A DNA stretch of 64,000 nucleotides, taken from assembly GCF_902506095.1 (NCBI RefSeq), contig NZ_LR733293.1, forward strand, positions 3,078,487 through 3,142,486, given 5' to 3'. The translations under genes were made by a program, and so were the position numbers. Below are positions 44,174-52,116 of the stretch, piece by piece (within the stretch, counting starts at the first letter, position 1; each line of letters begins with the position of its first letter). The notes beneath the pieces were generated by a model, which saw only the letters and a list, made by a program, of their open reading frames with translations, made no database searches and was not told where the DNA came from. This stretch comes from Arthrobacter sp. 9AX (GTDB lineage Bacteria; Actinomycetota; Actinomycetes; Actinomycetales; Micrococcaceae).

Positions 44174-44794
44174 TTATGACGTTTTTGACGCCAGGAAGGG
44201 CTTCAACAGCCCGTCCGGGACTTCCTCGGACGTCAGTGCGAACGAACGGTGGTCCGCCCAGTCGCCGTCGATGTGGAGGTAACGGGGCCGGTATCCCTCG
44301 TCCCGGAATCCCAGCTTCTCCACCACCCGCAGGCTGGGCCCGTTCTCGGGGCGGATGTTGATCTCCATCCGGTGCAGGCCCAGCGTCCTGAAGCAGTGGT
44401 CCGTCACCAGCGCTACGGCCGTGGGCGCTATCCCTTGCCCTGCCCGAGCCTGGTCCACCCAGTACCCCAGTGTTGCCATCAGGGCCGAACCCCAGACGAT
44501 CGACGAAACGGTCAGCTGCCCCACGATCACCGGGTTCCGGGCGGCCGGTACACGTTCGGTGATCACGAAAGGCAGCGCGGTGGCCTGGGCGGCCTGGGCG
44601 TTGAGGGAACGGACCATTTGCCGGTAGTCGGGAAGCCCTCCGGCGGGATCCGGGTTGGAGGCCTCCCACGGCGCGAGCCATTCGCTGTTGCGGCCCCGCA
44701 CTTCCGTCCACTCTTTTTTGTCCCGGTACCGGATGGGCCTCAGGACCAGGTCGCCGCACTCCAAGGTGACGGGCCAGATAGGGCCGGGGCGCAC
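44174..44794 (-). CDS. rimJ: RimJ-type GNAT N-acetyltransferase
   Basis: 206 residues from GTG 44794, four bases after the galU stop, consistent with translational coupling. A longer frame runs back into galU. The Acetyltransf_3 fold shows LRPIRYRDKKEWTEVR at the N-terminus, the acetyl-CoA loop VDQARAGQGIAPTAVALVTD and the late IRPENGPSLRVVEKLGFRDE, with the Asn of PENGPS typical of RimJ/RimL. RimJ acetylates the N-terminal Ala of ribosomal protein S5 in E. coli; in actinobacteria the target is not established. Part of a galU-rimJ operon. Confidence 0.9.
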   Translation of the reverse strand: MRPGPIWPVTLECGDLVLRPIRYRDKKEWTEVRGRNSEWLAPWEASNPDPAGGLPDYRQMVRSLNAQAAQATALPFVITERVPAARNPVIVGQLTVSSIVWGSALMATLGYWVDQARAGQGIAPTAVALVTDHCFRTLGLHRMEINIRPENGPSLRVVEKLGFRDEGYRPRYLHIDGDWADHRSFALTSEEVPDGLLKPFLASKTS

Positions 44795-44798
44795 TGGG

Positions 44799-45704
44799 CT
44801 ACTTGGACAGGCCGGCGGTGAAGCCAGGCAGCCATTCCCGGAGGCCGGGACCAAGGTCGTCGCTGTCGATGGCGAGCTGGACGCAGGCTTTGAGGTAGCT
44901 CAGCTTGTCGCCGGTATCGTAGCGGCGTCCCCGGAACACCACACCGTAAACGCCCTGCCCCCCGCCCTTTCCGGAGGCGAGCTCCTGAAGCGCATCGGTG
45001 AGCTGGATTTCGCCGCCGCGCCCCGGGCCCGTGTGTTCCAGGACATCGAAAACGGCGGGGTGAAGCACGTAGCGGCCAATGATTGCCAGGTTGGACGGAG
45101 CTTCATCAGCGGCCGGCTTTTCGACCAGGCGATTGATGCGGACGTAGCCCTCGCCGTCGATCTCCTCGATGTCGGCGCAGCCGTACGCACTGATCTGGGA
45201 CGGCTCCACCTCGATGAGGGCGACGACGGAGCCTCCCGTTTTTTCGTGCACCTCAATCATGGTGCTGAGCAGTTCGTCGCGGGCATCAATGAGGTCATCG
45301 CCCAGGAGGACGGCGAAGGCCTCGTGACCCACGTGCTGCCTGGCCCGCAGGACTGCATGGCCCAGGCCGTTGGGATCTCCCTGGCGGACGTAGTGGATGT
45401 CGCCGAGGTTGCTGGCGGCCTGGACGGATGCCAGCTTCTCGGAATCCCCTTTGCCCTCAAGGGTGGACTCCAGGGAGGGAACGCGGTCGAAGTGGTCTTC
45501 CAGGGCCCGCTTGTTGCGTCCGGTGATCATCAGGACGTCGTTGAGGCCCACGTTCACGGCCTCCTCCACCACGTACTGGATGGCAGGCTTATCCACAACG
45601 GGGAGCATTTCCTTGGGCATGGCTTTGGTGGCAGGCAGGAACCGTGTGCCAAGTCCGGCTGCGGGGATAACGGCTTTGCGAACTTTCGGGTTACTGGTAG
45701 TCAC
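44799..45704 (-). CDS. galU: UTP-glucose-1-phosphate uridylyltransferase
   Basis: Makes UDP-glucose from UTP and glucose-1-phosphate, supplying cell-wall and storage glycans and GalE. 301 residues. The N-terminal nucleotide-binding signature is AAGLGTRFLPATKAMPKEML; VVDKPAIQYVVEEAV follows. GHAVLRA, VLLGDDLID and the Mg-binding Asp pair are seen at about 110-140. First gene of a galU-rimJ-membrane protein run on the minus strand, and divergent from the formyl-THF cyclo-ligase gene, as in mycobacteria (Rv0993/Rv0992c). Confidence 0.96.
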   Translation of the reverse strand: MTTSNPKVRKAVIPAAGLGTRFLPATKAMPKEMLPVVDKPAIQYVVEEAVNVGLNDVLMITGRNKRALEDHFDRVPSLESTLEGKGDSEKLASVQAASNLGDIHYVRQGDPNGLGHAVLRARQHVGHEAFAVLLGDDLIDARDELLSTMIEVHEKTGGSVVALIEVEPSQISAYGCADIEEIDGEGYVRINRLVEKPAADEAPSNLAIIGRYVLHPAVFDVLEHTGPGRGGEIQLTDALQELASGKGGGQGVYGVVFRGRRYDTGDKLSYLKACVQLAIDSDDLGPGLREWLPGFTAGLSK

Positions 45705-45805
45705 CCGACTAATCTAACGTCAGCGTCAAGCAATCAGTAATCATTGAAGGGCTTCCGGCCGCTCGTGGCCGGGGCAGGACCGCCGCGCCGGCGGGCGAGG
45801 GAGGA

Positions 45806-46462
45806 ATGGACATGCTGGAGGATGCCAGGGCTGTCAAGGACAGAATCCGCACTTCGCACCGTGAACGGCGGGCGGCGCTGACCGAGCATCAGCTTGAGGC
45901 GGCGGGCGCCGCACTGGCACGCCACGGTGCAGCCTGGGCCGATACCCTGACCGGCGGAGCACCGGCGGTCCTCTGCGTCTACTTCGGTGTGGGCGTGGAA
46001 CCGCCAACGCTGCCACTGATCAGTGCGCTGTACAACAACGGTCACAGGGTCCTGCTCCCCGTGTGCGAGCCGGGCCGGGAACTGGCCTGGGTCTTCTGGG
46101 ACCCTGCTGCGGTTTTCGAGCGCAGCCGGTTCGCCCCGATTCTCGAGCCCAGGGGCGAGCGGCACGGACCGGACGTGGCAGGAACAGCTGCTGCGCTCTT
46201 TATCCCCGCAACCGCCGTGGACCTGGCAGGTAACCGGATCGGGCAAGGCGGGGGCTATTACGACAAGTTCCTGGGCCACTTGGCCACGGCCGGGAAGAAT
46301 ATCCCGCTGGCTGCCGTTATCTACGACGAGGAACTGCTTCCCGCGGGGCAGATTCCCGAGGAGGAGTTCGACCGTCCGGTACCTGCCATCCTGGCGCCGT
46401 CAGGAATGCGGGTCCTGGGCGGGCAAGGCCAGGGCCAACTCCCCTGGTTCCTGCGGGGATGA
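45806..46462 (+). CDS. 5-formyltetrahydrofolate cyclo-ligase
   Basis: 218 residues. Converts 5-formyl-THF to 5,10-methenyl-THF with ATP, salvaging this folate form. The N-terminal basic region KDRIRTSHRERRAAL and the ATP/phosphate motif NRIGQGGGYYDKFL (about 142-155) are diagnostic, along with IPATAVDLAG before it. The ATG at 45806 is used; another ATG two codons later is possible. Its stop codon abuts the -10-like TAGAAT of the heat-shock-type promoter for the next gene. Confidence 0.92.
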   Translation: MDMLEDARAVKDRIRTSHRERRAALTEHQLEAAGAALARHGAAWADTLTGGAPAVLCVYFGVGVEPPTLPLISALYNNGHRVLLPVCEPGRELAWVFWDPAAVFERSRFAPILEPRGERHGPDVAGTAAALFIPATAVDLAGNRIGQGGGYYDKFLGHLATAGKNIPLAAVIYDEELLPAGQIPEEEFDRPVPAILAPSGMRVLGGQGQGQLPWFLRG

Positions 46463-46494
46463 TAGAATTAGCACTCAGGCCCTGCGACTGCTAA
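46463..46494 (+). promoter_or_regulatory. CIRCE element (HrcA operator) with -10 box
   Basis: TTAGCACTC (46468-46476), nine bases, then GACTGCTAA (46486-46494). This is the CIRCE consensus TTAGCACTC-N9-GAGTGCTAA with one mismatch. A -10-like TAGAAT at 46463-46468 overlaps its left edge, so HrcA bound here would block the promoter. It lies 63 bases upstream of the Ruc-like gene. Confidence 0.88.
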
Positions 46495-46556
46495 CGGACG
46501 GACCATCCGGCCGGGCAGCACGGGACCTCTCGTTTTGTCCAAGAGGAGGAGCACCA

Positions 46557-46823
46557 GTGCCAACGTATGCATACGCCTGCAAGGATTGCAGCCATGCCTT
46601 CGACATCGTCCAGTCGTTTTCGGACAGCACGTTGACCTCATGCCCCGAGTGCCAGGGGACACTGCGCAAAAAGTTCAACAGCGTGGGTGTCGTCTTCAAG
46701 GGATCGGGCTTTTACCGCACCGATTCCCGGGACGCCAAGGGAAGCACCGTCTCGGCCGCTCCGGCCGCGGCTTCCCCGGCCCCGGCGCCCGCAGCGGCAC
46801 CTGCCGCAGCTGCCGCCAGCTAG
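46557..46823 (+). CDS. FmdB-type zinc ribbon protein, Ruc-like (Rv0991c family)
   Basis: 88 residues from GTG 46557, preceded by a strong Shine-Dalgarno AAGAGGAGG (46541-46549). Begins VPTYAYACKDC. The zinc ribbon uses C8, C11, C29 and C32. It is followed by KKFNSVGVVFKGSGFYRTDS, a signature of this family, and a C-terminal disordered tail of Ala, Pro and Ser. This matches M. tuberculosis Rv0991c, reported as a redox-regulated chaperone (Ruc) in the HrcA regulon, both in domain layout and in position next to formyl-THF cyclo-ligase and galU. The CIRCE element upstream strengthens the assignment. Predicted role: holdase-like chaperone under heat and oxidative stress; transferred by homology. 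Confidence 0.9.
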   Translation: MPTYAYACKDCSHAFDIVQSFSDSTLTSCPECQGTLRKKFNSVGVVFKGSGFYRTDSRDAKGSTVSAAPAAASPAPAPAAAPAAAAAS

Positions 46824-46922
46824 GGCCAGCTCAACAGCACTGTTCGACGCGGCCGGCCGGTTTGTCCACATAGGGCGCCTTGCGCCTGTTGTTGGCATTC
46901 CGGCCGGCCTTAGCGTTGGCGC

Positions 46923-47654
46923 ATGCCTGCAAACCTCCTCCGTCCCGGCCGCGGCGCTTCAAACCATCCGCGCGGTTCACGGGGCCGGGGCCGCCAGCCC
47001 TCAGCGGCCAGGCCGGCCGGTGCCCGTTTTGCCGCGCTGTTGAGCCGGAACCGCCGGCTGGCTGTTGCCCTGCTGCTGTGCGTGGCGGCCGCAGTCACCG
47101 TCCAACAGCTCACTCCCGCCCCGGTTTACACGGTCACTGCCCTTGCTGCCTCGAGGGACCTTCCCGCCGGCTCTGCCCTGGCGTCGTCCGACCTGGCGCG
47201 TGTGCAGGTGCCGCCGGACATGATGTCTGCAGGCTTCCTGGGCCAGGAAAGCAACGTGGCAGGCAAGCAACTCGCGGCTCCGCTGCGGAAGGGCCAGTTG
47301 CTGACCGACGCCCAACTGCTCGGCCCCGGGCTGTTGGCCGGGACACCGCCGGGGTCGGCCGCCGTCCCCCTCAGGATGGCTGACCCGTCATCCATCCAGC
47401 TCGTCTCCCCGGGGCAGCTGGTCAACGTGGTGCTGACAGCCGCCAACGGTTTCGACCAGCAGGCATCCCCGGAGGTCCTGGCAACAGCCGTACCGGTGCT
47501 CTGGACCTCGGGCAAAGGCGGGCAAAGCGGCCAGTGGCTTGGCACCGCCGAGACCGAGGGCCTCATCGTGGTGGCGGCAAGCGCCGAGCAGGCCGCCCGC
47601 CTGGCGGGCGCCTCAACGCAAGGAAAACTCTTCTTCGTCCTGGTGGGGCCATAA
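46923..47654 (+). CDS. SAF domain protein (CpaB/RcpC-like)
   Basis: 243 residues. A basic, Arg/Pro-rich cytoplasmic N-terminus (1-45) is followed by one membrane span at about 47-62 (LAVALLLCVAAAVTVQQ) and an extracytoplasmic SAF domain: VTALAASRDLPAGSALASSD, then LAAPLRKGQLLTDAQLLGPG. The second half resembles the RcpC/CpaB domain of Flp pilus assembly proteins, yet no pilus genes are nearby. In related actinobacteria this gene accompanies the zinc ribbon gene and often mscL, which is absent here. Function uncertain. Confidence 0.82.
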   Translation: MPANLLRPGRGASNHPRGSRGRGRQPSAARPAGARFAALLSRNRRLAVALLLCVAAAVTVQQLTPAPVYTVTALAASRDLPAGSALASSDLARVQVPPDMMSAGFLGQESNVAGKQLAAPLRKGQLLTDAQLLGPGLLAGTPPGSAAVPLRMADPSSIQLVSPGQLVNVVLTAANGFDQQASPEVLATAVPVLWTSGKGGQSGQWLGTAETEGLIVVAASAEQAARLAGASTQGKLFFVLVGP

Positions 47655-47771
47655 GCGGCGGTGCCCTGATACCTCATGCTCCCAGTACCTGACGCCTCAC
47701 TACATGGCCCCTCAGTACGTGGCCTGCAACGTGGTGATTCCAGACCATGTGCACTTCCGGGCAGGGTATTC

Positions 47772-50700
47772 CTAGCCCCAGTGCGGCGGCCTCTGCTCCT
47801 TCAACCAGGCGTCGTGATCGTCGTCGGCATCGCCCCAGCGGCGGGGGTCATCTTCGGCAGCCTTGGTGGGCAGGATTCCGCTGATGCCGGGCTGTGTCTT
47901 GTCCTTCGCCGGCCCCTGCTCCAGTTCCTGACCCTCGTCCGGGGCCCGGCCTTCCTCCTGGCCCTGCACCTGGTCCTCGTGCAGTGCGGCAGCGGCCGGC
48001 GTGGACGGCTCCTGCGCGGAGCCGTTGTTGTTATCCTCGGTGGCCACGGGGACCGCCTCCTTGCTGTCCTGGTGAATTAGCTGCAGGTGGCCCCGGCCCC
48101 CACGGGGCAAATATTGTTCCGGGCTGTTGCTTCGCCGGGACCGCTGCTCCCCGGCATCTATACCATTGAGCGCCTGGTCCACGTCGTCATCCAGGAACCC
48201 GGTCGACGTGGCGCCCCTGCCCGGCAGCGCCAGCCGCTCCAGGCCCAGGTACCCGGCAATGCGGTCCGCGCAGGCGGACGGGTCGGTGAACACCTCGATG
48301 GTCCACAGTGGCATGTACCGCCAGCCCAGCCGCTCCAGCAGCTGCGGGCGCAGCCGGCTCCGTTCCCGCACGCTCATGGTGCGGTATTGTTCGGTGCCGT
48401 CGGACTCGATGGCCACAGGCCACGGCAGGTCTGCATCCTCCTGGCCCATGGTGCCCAGCGGATCCGCGGCGGCCACCACGTCGATGGCGCCGTCGTACTG
48501 GTGCCATACCCGGGCGCCGCGTGCCCGGAGCCTGTCACCCAGGTCGGCCACCAGCGGGTCGGCGCCCAGGGCCTGCTCGCTCGCCGCCGCGCGGGACGCC
48601 GGCGTTCCAAGGTCCGTGTTGCCCGAGATCTCGCGGTCAAGCAACGAATACAGGTCAACCGCGCCGTAAGTCAGCCGGGTGTGGTCCAGGTCCTCAGGCC
48701 GGAAGCAGGTGAGCACGTGGATGGACCGGCGGGCACGGGTCATGGCCAGGGCGAACTTTTCCCGGCCCCCTTCGGCGGAAAGCGGGCCGAAGTTGTGCAG
48801 CGCGCGCCCGTGCGGGGTGCGGCCAAAGCCCGGGGAGAAGATGACGTGGTCGCGCACCAGGCCCTGCGCCCGTTCCAGGTCAACCACCCGGAAGGACTCG
48901 GGCCCGGCACCAAAGAACCCTGCCAGGCCGGGGTGGTTCGGCAGCTGCAGACGGATGGATTCGCCGATCCGGGCGGCGTGGCGAAGGCTGGCGGTCACCA
49001 CTGCCAGGGACGTTCGGGGGCGGGTCCGGGCGTGTTCGAAGACCAGCTGCACCACGCGGTTGACCTCGGCCACCACGGACTCCACACCTTCATGGTCGGC
49101 GCTGGGAAGTCCGGTGCCGTCCGGAAGGTACTCCACCAGGAGCGAACGGTCCAGGCCCGTGGCGGACTGTCCCTCGGGCAGCCGGCGGAGGCCGCCGTCG
49201 TAAAAGTTCTTGCTCAGCTGCAGGACCAGGTCCTCGTCCACCGCACGGTAGACGAAGTTGAGCCGCCATATGGGAAGCACGGCGGACAGTGCGTTGAAGG
49301 CACTCTCTACCCGCTGGTGGGCGGTCTCCCCTGCCGCCAGCCGTTCCACGCCCACGGTGAAGGTGCGCGGGCTGGCGATCCTGGCGTCGCCGAAGGCGAT
49401 CACCTGGCGGGCGCGGGCGATGGAGGGCAGCACGGCCTGCAGCGATGTGGCCTCGGAGTCCAGGATCACCACGGCATCGAAGTGCTGTTCCGCCGGCAGG
49501 AGGCCCGTCATCAGGTAAGGGCTGACGGACCAGACGGGCACCAGGGTGCCGATGAGGTCAGGTGCCTGCGCAGTCAACGCCGGCAGCGACACCCGGCCGT
49601 CCTTGAGCAGGCTCCGCAGCAGGTCGGCCTGGCGGGGATGGGCGGCGATGGCGGCCCGCCACCGTTCGGCCAGGTCCCACCGGAGCCGGGCGGCGCCGCT
49701 GGCGATATGGGCGTTGTCCGCCAGCCGGTATTCGGCCTCAAGCTGCCGGAGGGCGTCACCGTCGGACATCGCCAGGTAGTCGTCGCCGCTGATCATGGCT
49801 TCCAGCGCCGACTGCCACCACGCGAGTTCCAGTTCTGCCGCTACCGAATGTGCGGGAACTTCGCGGTCCGCGAGGTCGGCCAGGAGCTCGCCGAGCCCGT
49901 GTTCGCGCATATTTTCGACCAGGAGGGTCCGCTCGGGCAGGGTCTTGAGGGTGCCGGTATCCGCCACCAGCCGCTCAAGCCGCTCCATAAGCACCTCATA
50001 CCGGGCAGTGGACAGGTCCCCACCGGCTTCGGTGTGCAGGAGCGCCTGGCCCAGTTCGGACAGCTCGCGCTCCAGGGCACGGTACATAACACTGATTTCC
50101 GCGAGCCCGGACGGCACGGCCGGATGCCGCTGGGTGGTGGCGTACCCTGCCCACAGCGCCCGCTGCTCCTGCACCAGGACCAGGGAGCTGTGCAGGTCCG
50201 CGATGTGCACGCCGGGCCGGACATATTCCTTGGCCACCCGGCGCAGCCTGGACCGCTGCATGGAGGTCATTTCGATGCCCCGCTCGCGGCGCCACGCAGA
50301 CGGGGCGGTGGCGGAAATCAGATCCGTGACGGGCCGGTCGAAAATGTCCGGCGTGAACTTGTCCAGGCTCCCCCGGACAGCCATCAGGAGTTCGAGCTGT
50401 TCGCCCCATTCGGCAAAGGATGCGCCCAGGCGGATTTCGGCGTGCTCGGCCACCGCGTTCATCCGTTCCCGCAGGGCGGGAAGGCTCTTTTCAACGGACC
50501 GGACCAGGTCCTGCGCCTCCTCCGTTTCCTTGCGGGTCAGCAGCCGCGCGCCGTGCCAGGGACTGGTGGTGGAGGCCTTGCTGAAGCTGCCCAGCTCCGC
50601 GGCCCGGCGAAGGCGTTCGGCGAGCTCGTTGCGGTCCCGGATGCTGTCCAGGACGCTTCGCTTCAACCGGACGGTGGTGGCAGGGGCCGGGTGAATCGAG

Positions 50701-51986
50701 GTCAGCTCCGCAAGGGATTGCATGGCCTGGTACGGCGAGCAGCCCCAGCGCTGGCGCACGTTGTGCAGCGACGCCACATGGTCCATCAGGGCGTGGCGGT
50801 GCTCGGTCAGTGTGTTGTGCAGGTTCCCCAGCTGGGGTTCCAGGGATTTTTCGTTCCGCACAATGGCCCGGACCAACTGCCCCTTGAGCTGCTGCGGCGT
50901 GACGTTCCCGGACAGCTGGAACAGGATGGACTCCAGGCCCAGCGATTCGAGCTGGCCGGACACTTCGTTGAGGCTGGCCCGGCGGTCACCCACCACCAGG
51001 ACGGTCTTGCCGGCGTCCACAAGGGCGCCGATGGTGTTGATGGCCGTCTGGGTCTGGCCGGTGCCGGGAGGGCTGCTCACCACCAGGGAATCACCTGCCC
51101 GGGCGGCGTCGATCACGTACTGCTGGTCGACGTCGGCATCGAGCAAAAGCATCTCGTCCTGCGGGTGCCTGGTGTCCAGCGGCGGGAACCGAGACGGATC
51201 CGGCTCCTCAACGTCCACCACTTCGCCGCCGGCGGCAGTGGCCAGGGCCGCGACGATGGGGTTGGAGTCCTTGATCCAGGGGTCATCCAGGTTCCCGGAA
51301 AGATCCGCGAAGGTGGACACCAGCAGGTTGTGCTGCGCCTCGGCCCCGTGGATGGGCCGGATGAGTGATGCGAGCCGGTCCAGGACCGGCTGCGGATCAA
51401 ACCGTGCCGTGCTGTAGGCGAGCCGGGTGACGGCGTTGACGTCAAAAACGATGCCGTGGATGCTCTTCAGGTGCCGCACCAGGGCCGGGTTGATGTGCGC
51501 CTGCTCGGTCAATTGCAGTTCGTAGTCGTCCTCGCCGGGGCGGACGGTGAGCGAGATGGCCGTGAGCATCACCGGCGCGGAGATGCGCTGCGGTTTGCCG
51601 CCCACTGCGGAGGTCCACACCACGGTGCCTGCCGACAGGTAGCCCGCGTCGATGCCGCGGTCGTTGGCAAGCTCGAAAATCTTGGACCGGATGTTCCGGG
51701 AGGCGCGGGCCGCCACCACGTACTGCTGGCGGTCGCGGATGAGGGTGGAGAGCCGCGTGCGGCGCCCGGCCATGAGCTGGGCCAGGCCGGACGGGTGGGC
51801 GTGGGTCAGGTCGATGGACCCCTCGGGAGTCTTGGTGAAGCGCAGCATAGTGTCCGCCCCGGTGACGGGTTTAAGCCCGGACAGCCATTTACGGAGCTCC
51901 TCGGAGCCTTCCGGGTGGGCTTGACCTACTGACACTACTGCCTTCTTTTCTGCGCTTGCGCGTGACGCCCTGGACCATACCGGCAT
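47772..51986 (-). CDS. Large SF1 helicase-like protein fused to an MTES_1575/Vsr-type endonuclease domain
   Basis: 1404 residues from ATG 51986; the frame extends 57 codons upstream without family character. N-terminal region (about 1-240) resembles DUF4011-type helicase N-domains. The P-loop reads SSPPGTGQTQTA (about 304-315): Gln311 replaces the Walker A lysine. The Walker B region VVILDSEATSLQAVLP and motif III FGDARIASP are also altered from the usual DEA and GDxxQ. A long helical insert (about 380-830) separates the RecA lobes. Motif VI KFALAMTRARRSIHVL is well kept. A nuclease domain follows at about 1160-1280, with GARVWHQYDGAIDVV and VAIESDGTEQYR, LERLGWRYMPLWTIEVFTDP, resembling REase_MTES_1575. 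The C-terminal 130 residues are acidic and Gln/Glu-rich. Role unknown; repair or defence is possible. Confidence 0.85.
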   Translation of the reverse strand: MPVWSRASRASAEKKAVVSVGQAHPEGSEELRKWLSGLKPVTGADTMLRFTKTPEGSIDLTHAHPSGLAQLMAGRRTRLSTLIRDRQQYVVAARASRNIRSKIFELANDRGIDAGYLSAGTVVWTSAVGGKPQRISAPVMLTAISLTVRPGEDDYELQLTEQAHINPALVRHLKSIHGIVFDVNAVTRLAYSTARFDPQPVLDRLASLIRPIHGAEAQHNLLVSTFADLSGNLDDPWIKDSNPIVAALATAAGGEVVDVEEPDPSRFPPLDTRHPQDEMLLLDADVDQQYVIDAARAGDSLVVSSPPGTGQTQTAINTIGALVDAGKTVLVVGDRRASLNEVSGQLESLGLESILFQLSGNVTPQQLKGQLVRAIVRNEKSLEPQLGNLHNTLTEHRHALMDHVASLHNVRQRWGCSPYQAMQSLAELTSIHPAPATTVRLKRSVLDSIRDRNELAERLRRAAELGSFSKASTTSPWHGARLLTRKETEEAQDLVRSVEKSLPALRERMNAVAEHAEIRLGASFAEWGEQLELLMAVRGSLDKFTPDIFDRPVTDLISATAPSAWRRERGIEMTSMQRSRLRRVAKEYVRPGVHIADLHSSLVLVQEQRALWAGYATTQRHPAVPSGLAEISVMYRALERELSELGQALLHTEAGGDLSTARYEVLMERLERLVADTGTLKTLPERTLLVENMREHGLGELLADLADREVPAHSVAAELELAWWQSALEAMISGDDYLAMSDGDALRQLEAEYRLADNAHIASGAARLRWDLAERWRAAIAAHPRQADLLRSLLKDGRVSLPALTAQAPDLIGTLVPVWSVSPYLMTGLLPAEQHFDAVVILDSEATSLQAVLPSIARARQVIAFGDARIASPRTFTVGVERLAAGETAHQRVESAFNALSAVLPIWRLNFVYRAVDEDLVLQLSKNFYDGGLRRLPEGQSATGLDRSLLVEYLPDGTGLPSADHEGVESVVAEVNRVVQLVFEHARTRPRTSLAVVTASLRHAARIGESIRLQLPNHPGLAGFFGAGPESFRVVDLERAQGLVRDHVIFSPGFGRTPHGRALHNFGPLSAEGGREKFALAMTRARRSIHVLTCFRPEDLDHTRLTYGAVDLYSLLDREISGNTDLGTPASRAAASEQALGADPLVADLGDRLRARGARVWHQYDGAIDVVAAADPLGTMGQEDADLPWPVAIESDGTEQYRTMSVRERSRLRPQLLERLGWRYMPLWTIEVFTDPSACADRIAGYLGLERLALPGRGATSTGFLDDDVDQALNGIDAGEQRSRRSNSPEQYLPRGGRGHLQLIHQDSKEAVPVATEDNNNGSAQEPSTPAAAALHEDQVQGQEEGRAPDEGQELEQGPAKDKTQPGISGILPTKAAEDDPRRWGDADDDHDAWLKEQRPPHWG

Positions 51987-52076
51987 AGATTCGAGAGTAG
52001 CCGCTCCAGCGCCGGACTGAGAGACCGCAACACTGGGGCAGGCTAAATTGCCGAGGATTTCACCGGAAGAAACAGC

Positions 52077-52109
52077 AATGGCCGGCCTCTTTAGCGGAGG
52101 CCGGCCATT
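52077..52109 (-). terminator. Intrinsic terminator of guaA
   Basis: Perfect 13-bp stem, AATGGCCGGCCTC at 52077-52089 with its complement at 52097-52109, loop TTTAGCG. It is followed on the minus strand by GCTGTTTCTTCC and starts seven bases after the guaA stop. Confidence 0.8.
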
Positions 52110-52116
52110 CATGCTG

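Noticed and set aside
48087..51368. A 1093-codon open frame on the plus strand opposite the helicase-like gene
   Set aside because: It is antisense to a gene with clear domain motifs, has composition typical of high-GC shadow frames (runs of Gly, Val, Arg, Gln, His) and shows no recognisable motif.
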